Shown here one piece after another: positions 62,981 through 64,000 of a stretch of 64,000 nucleotides of DNA. The translations under genes were made by a program, and so were the position numbers. Source of the stretch: Clytia hemisphaerica (taxonomy: Eukaryota > Cnidaria > Hydrozoa > Leptothecata > Clytiidae). Numbering within the stretch: position 1 is the first letter of the stretch; each line of letters begins with the position of its first letter. The DNA is taken from the NCBI GenBank assembly GCA_902728285.1, contig CACVBU010000185.1, positions 1,048,845 through 1,112,844 of the forward strand. Reading direction: 5' to 3'. The notes under the pieces are model-generated. The model saw nothing but the letters and a program-made list of their open reading frames with translations. It did not search any database and had not been told where the DNA came from.

Positions 62981-64000
62981 ATGGACGAAACATACATTAC
63001 ACCTACTTTAGCTTACAGCTCTAAAGACAACCAAGCCTATGACTCATGCTGCCAGCATGGCAGTAAAGAGAAGCTAGCATTGGATTCTTTTGAAGACTGT
63101 CTCGGAATTGAAGGAAAGGTAAAAAGTGACGATATTCATATTCCAAAAGAATGTCTAGTAGCAGGTATTGCATCATTGAACGAACCAAAACTAATTCAAC
63201 CACTTCTAATGTGGCCATCCTGTTGTAAGAAAGATGAAGCAGGAACAATAAAAATCATTAATGTCAATGACAGCATGAAACAAAAACACAACTTTCCACT
63301 GATGAATATGTCTACGGATGGGGATGGGACTAGGAGAATCGTTTCAAATAAATTGATGAATACCAAGGTCGATGCTAACTTTCCGTGGTATATGCACATC
63401 CGAGATCTGCCCCTTATTGGTTACGTTGCTGGCCTAGACGGCCTAACAGCAAACTTTGACCCGAAGCACTTATCTAAAAGATGCTGGACAATGCTTTTGA
63501 GGGAAAAAGTTAACATCAAAGGAGTTTTATTAACAAAACCCTTAATGCGTGAACTTTTTAAAGGGAACAGTCAAAACGTCACAAACTTTCACCCTGCAGA
63601 CAAGCAGAACGTCCAATCTGCCACAAGCTTTCCCTTAGCCTTTATAGAGTCAACAAAGAAAGACGAGTTACCGTACACCCTTGTTCCAGTCAGAGAGGAA
63701 CTAAAAATTCTTGGTGAAGTGTTCTACGGGCTGTTATCGTTCTTCGTTTTCACAGAATTTTCAATCACAGACCAAATCAAGCCAATTTCGACTGCAGCAT
63801 ATTTACTATTTTATCTTTTTCAAAATCACTCAACATCAATTATGCCATCCCAACTTTGACCTGTGACCTACAGGCGTCATTTCAAGATGCATTGTTTTGT
63901 TGTGCTAAGGCTAAAGAGTATGCATCTGATCAACCACTCTACCTAATGCTCGACGGTACAGATCTGTTGGAGAGGTTTTTTTGGTGATATGAGGCTGAAT
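62981..64000 (+). pseudogene. Orphan family gene (fungal/invertebrate), broken, runs off window
   Basis: From the ATG at 62981 a 292-residue frame runs to 63859. It shows the landmarks of a large uncharacterised family I know from basidiomycete fungi and invertebrates: STDGDGTRRIVSNKLM (~112-127), LPLIGYVAGLDGLTANFDPKHLSKRCWTMLL (~147-177), a GVLLTKPLMRELF strand and a helical C-terminal part (TAAYLLFYLFQNHSTSIMPSQL). A one-base shift at ~63855 ends the frame. Similarity goes on in the next frame (DLQASFQDALFCCAKA, then MLDGTDLLERFF), and a seven-T run near 63975 breaks it again. A possible N-terminal piece (MEKETVKSGEVFSICKPEQG) starts at 62535 but stops at 62651. Function is unknown. The family is multicopy and probably transposon-linked, which is my inference. 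Confidence 0.55.

Overview
This is a stretch of invertebrate animal genome, AT-rich, with intron-bearing gene remnants and a dense, nested population of transposable elements. The best guess for the host is a cnidarian or a similar early-branching metazoan. The guess rests on co-occurrence of BEL/Pao, Ngaro-type tyrosine-recombinase and Penelope-like retroelements, CR1/jockey-type LINEs, hAT/Harbinger-type short elements, and orphan gene families common in such genomes. I see no intact host gene, no rRNA or convincing tRNA gene and no CRISPR array.

Layout. (1) 1-1568: 3' end of a non-LTR retrotransposon. (2) 1848-2582: two short elements with inverted ends. (3) 3167-14232: an 11-kb foldback-like unit. 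Its ends are inverted arrays of a 46-bp repeat, and it is flanked by a 9-bp direct repeat. It encloses a LINE fragment and an 8.7-kb BEL/Pao element with 174-bp LTRs, a 2.6-kb leader of tandem repeats and a gag-pol frame broken in the integrase zinc-binding region. (4) 15610-16720: a second LINE tail on the minus strand, followed by MITEs and a 742-bp hAT derivative (18482-19223). (5) 24058-31325: a 7.3-kb region bounded by ~400-bp inverted repeats. It holds a decayed five-exon gene of an orphan cysteine-rich family and a nested unit with six 147-bp tandem repeats. (6) 31.3-33.5 kb: a broken cellular-type DDE integrase gene. (7) 34125-40654: an Ngaro-type element with textbook split direct repeats (A1, B1-A2, B2, identical in pairs), gag, RT-RNase H and tyrosine recombinase. 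Gag is interrupted by a 509-bp TA-flanked MITE and the recombinase by one homopolymer frameshift. (8) 41-55 kb: mostly non-coding, with MITEs, a second foldback-like element (47054-48031, 9-bp target duplication) and a Harbinger-like element (50781-51819) containing a hAT end. (9) 55692-57897 and 59035-59522: two Penelope-like insertions with the same unusual structure, in which an inverted copy of the 3' end sits in front of a 5'-truncated forward copy. Each has a perfect 13-14 bp target duplication and hammerhead ribozyme motifs. (10) 60.5-61.7 kb: CAGCTG-rich repeats and nested palindromic MITEs. (11) 62.5 kb to the end: a broken gene of another orphan family.

How the parts relate: nearly everything coding here serves element replication (reverse transcriptase, RNase H, integrase, tyrosine recombinase, GIY-YIG endonuclease). 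Every autonomous element is damaged in at least one open reading frame, while several terminal repeats are still identical or nearly so. Recent movement by proteins supplied in trans, or very recent damage, is the simplest reading. The most interesting points are the foldback-like composite with a 9-bp duplication, the Ngaro split repeats that expose the probable recombination core, and the two Penelope copies with hammerhead ribozymes.
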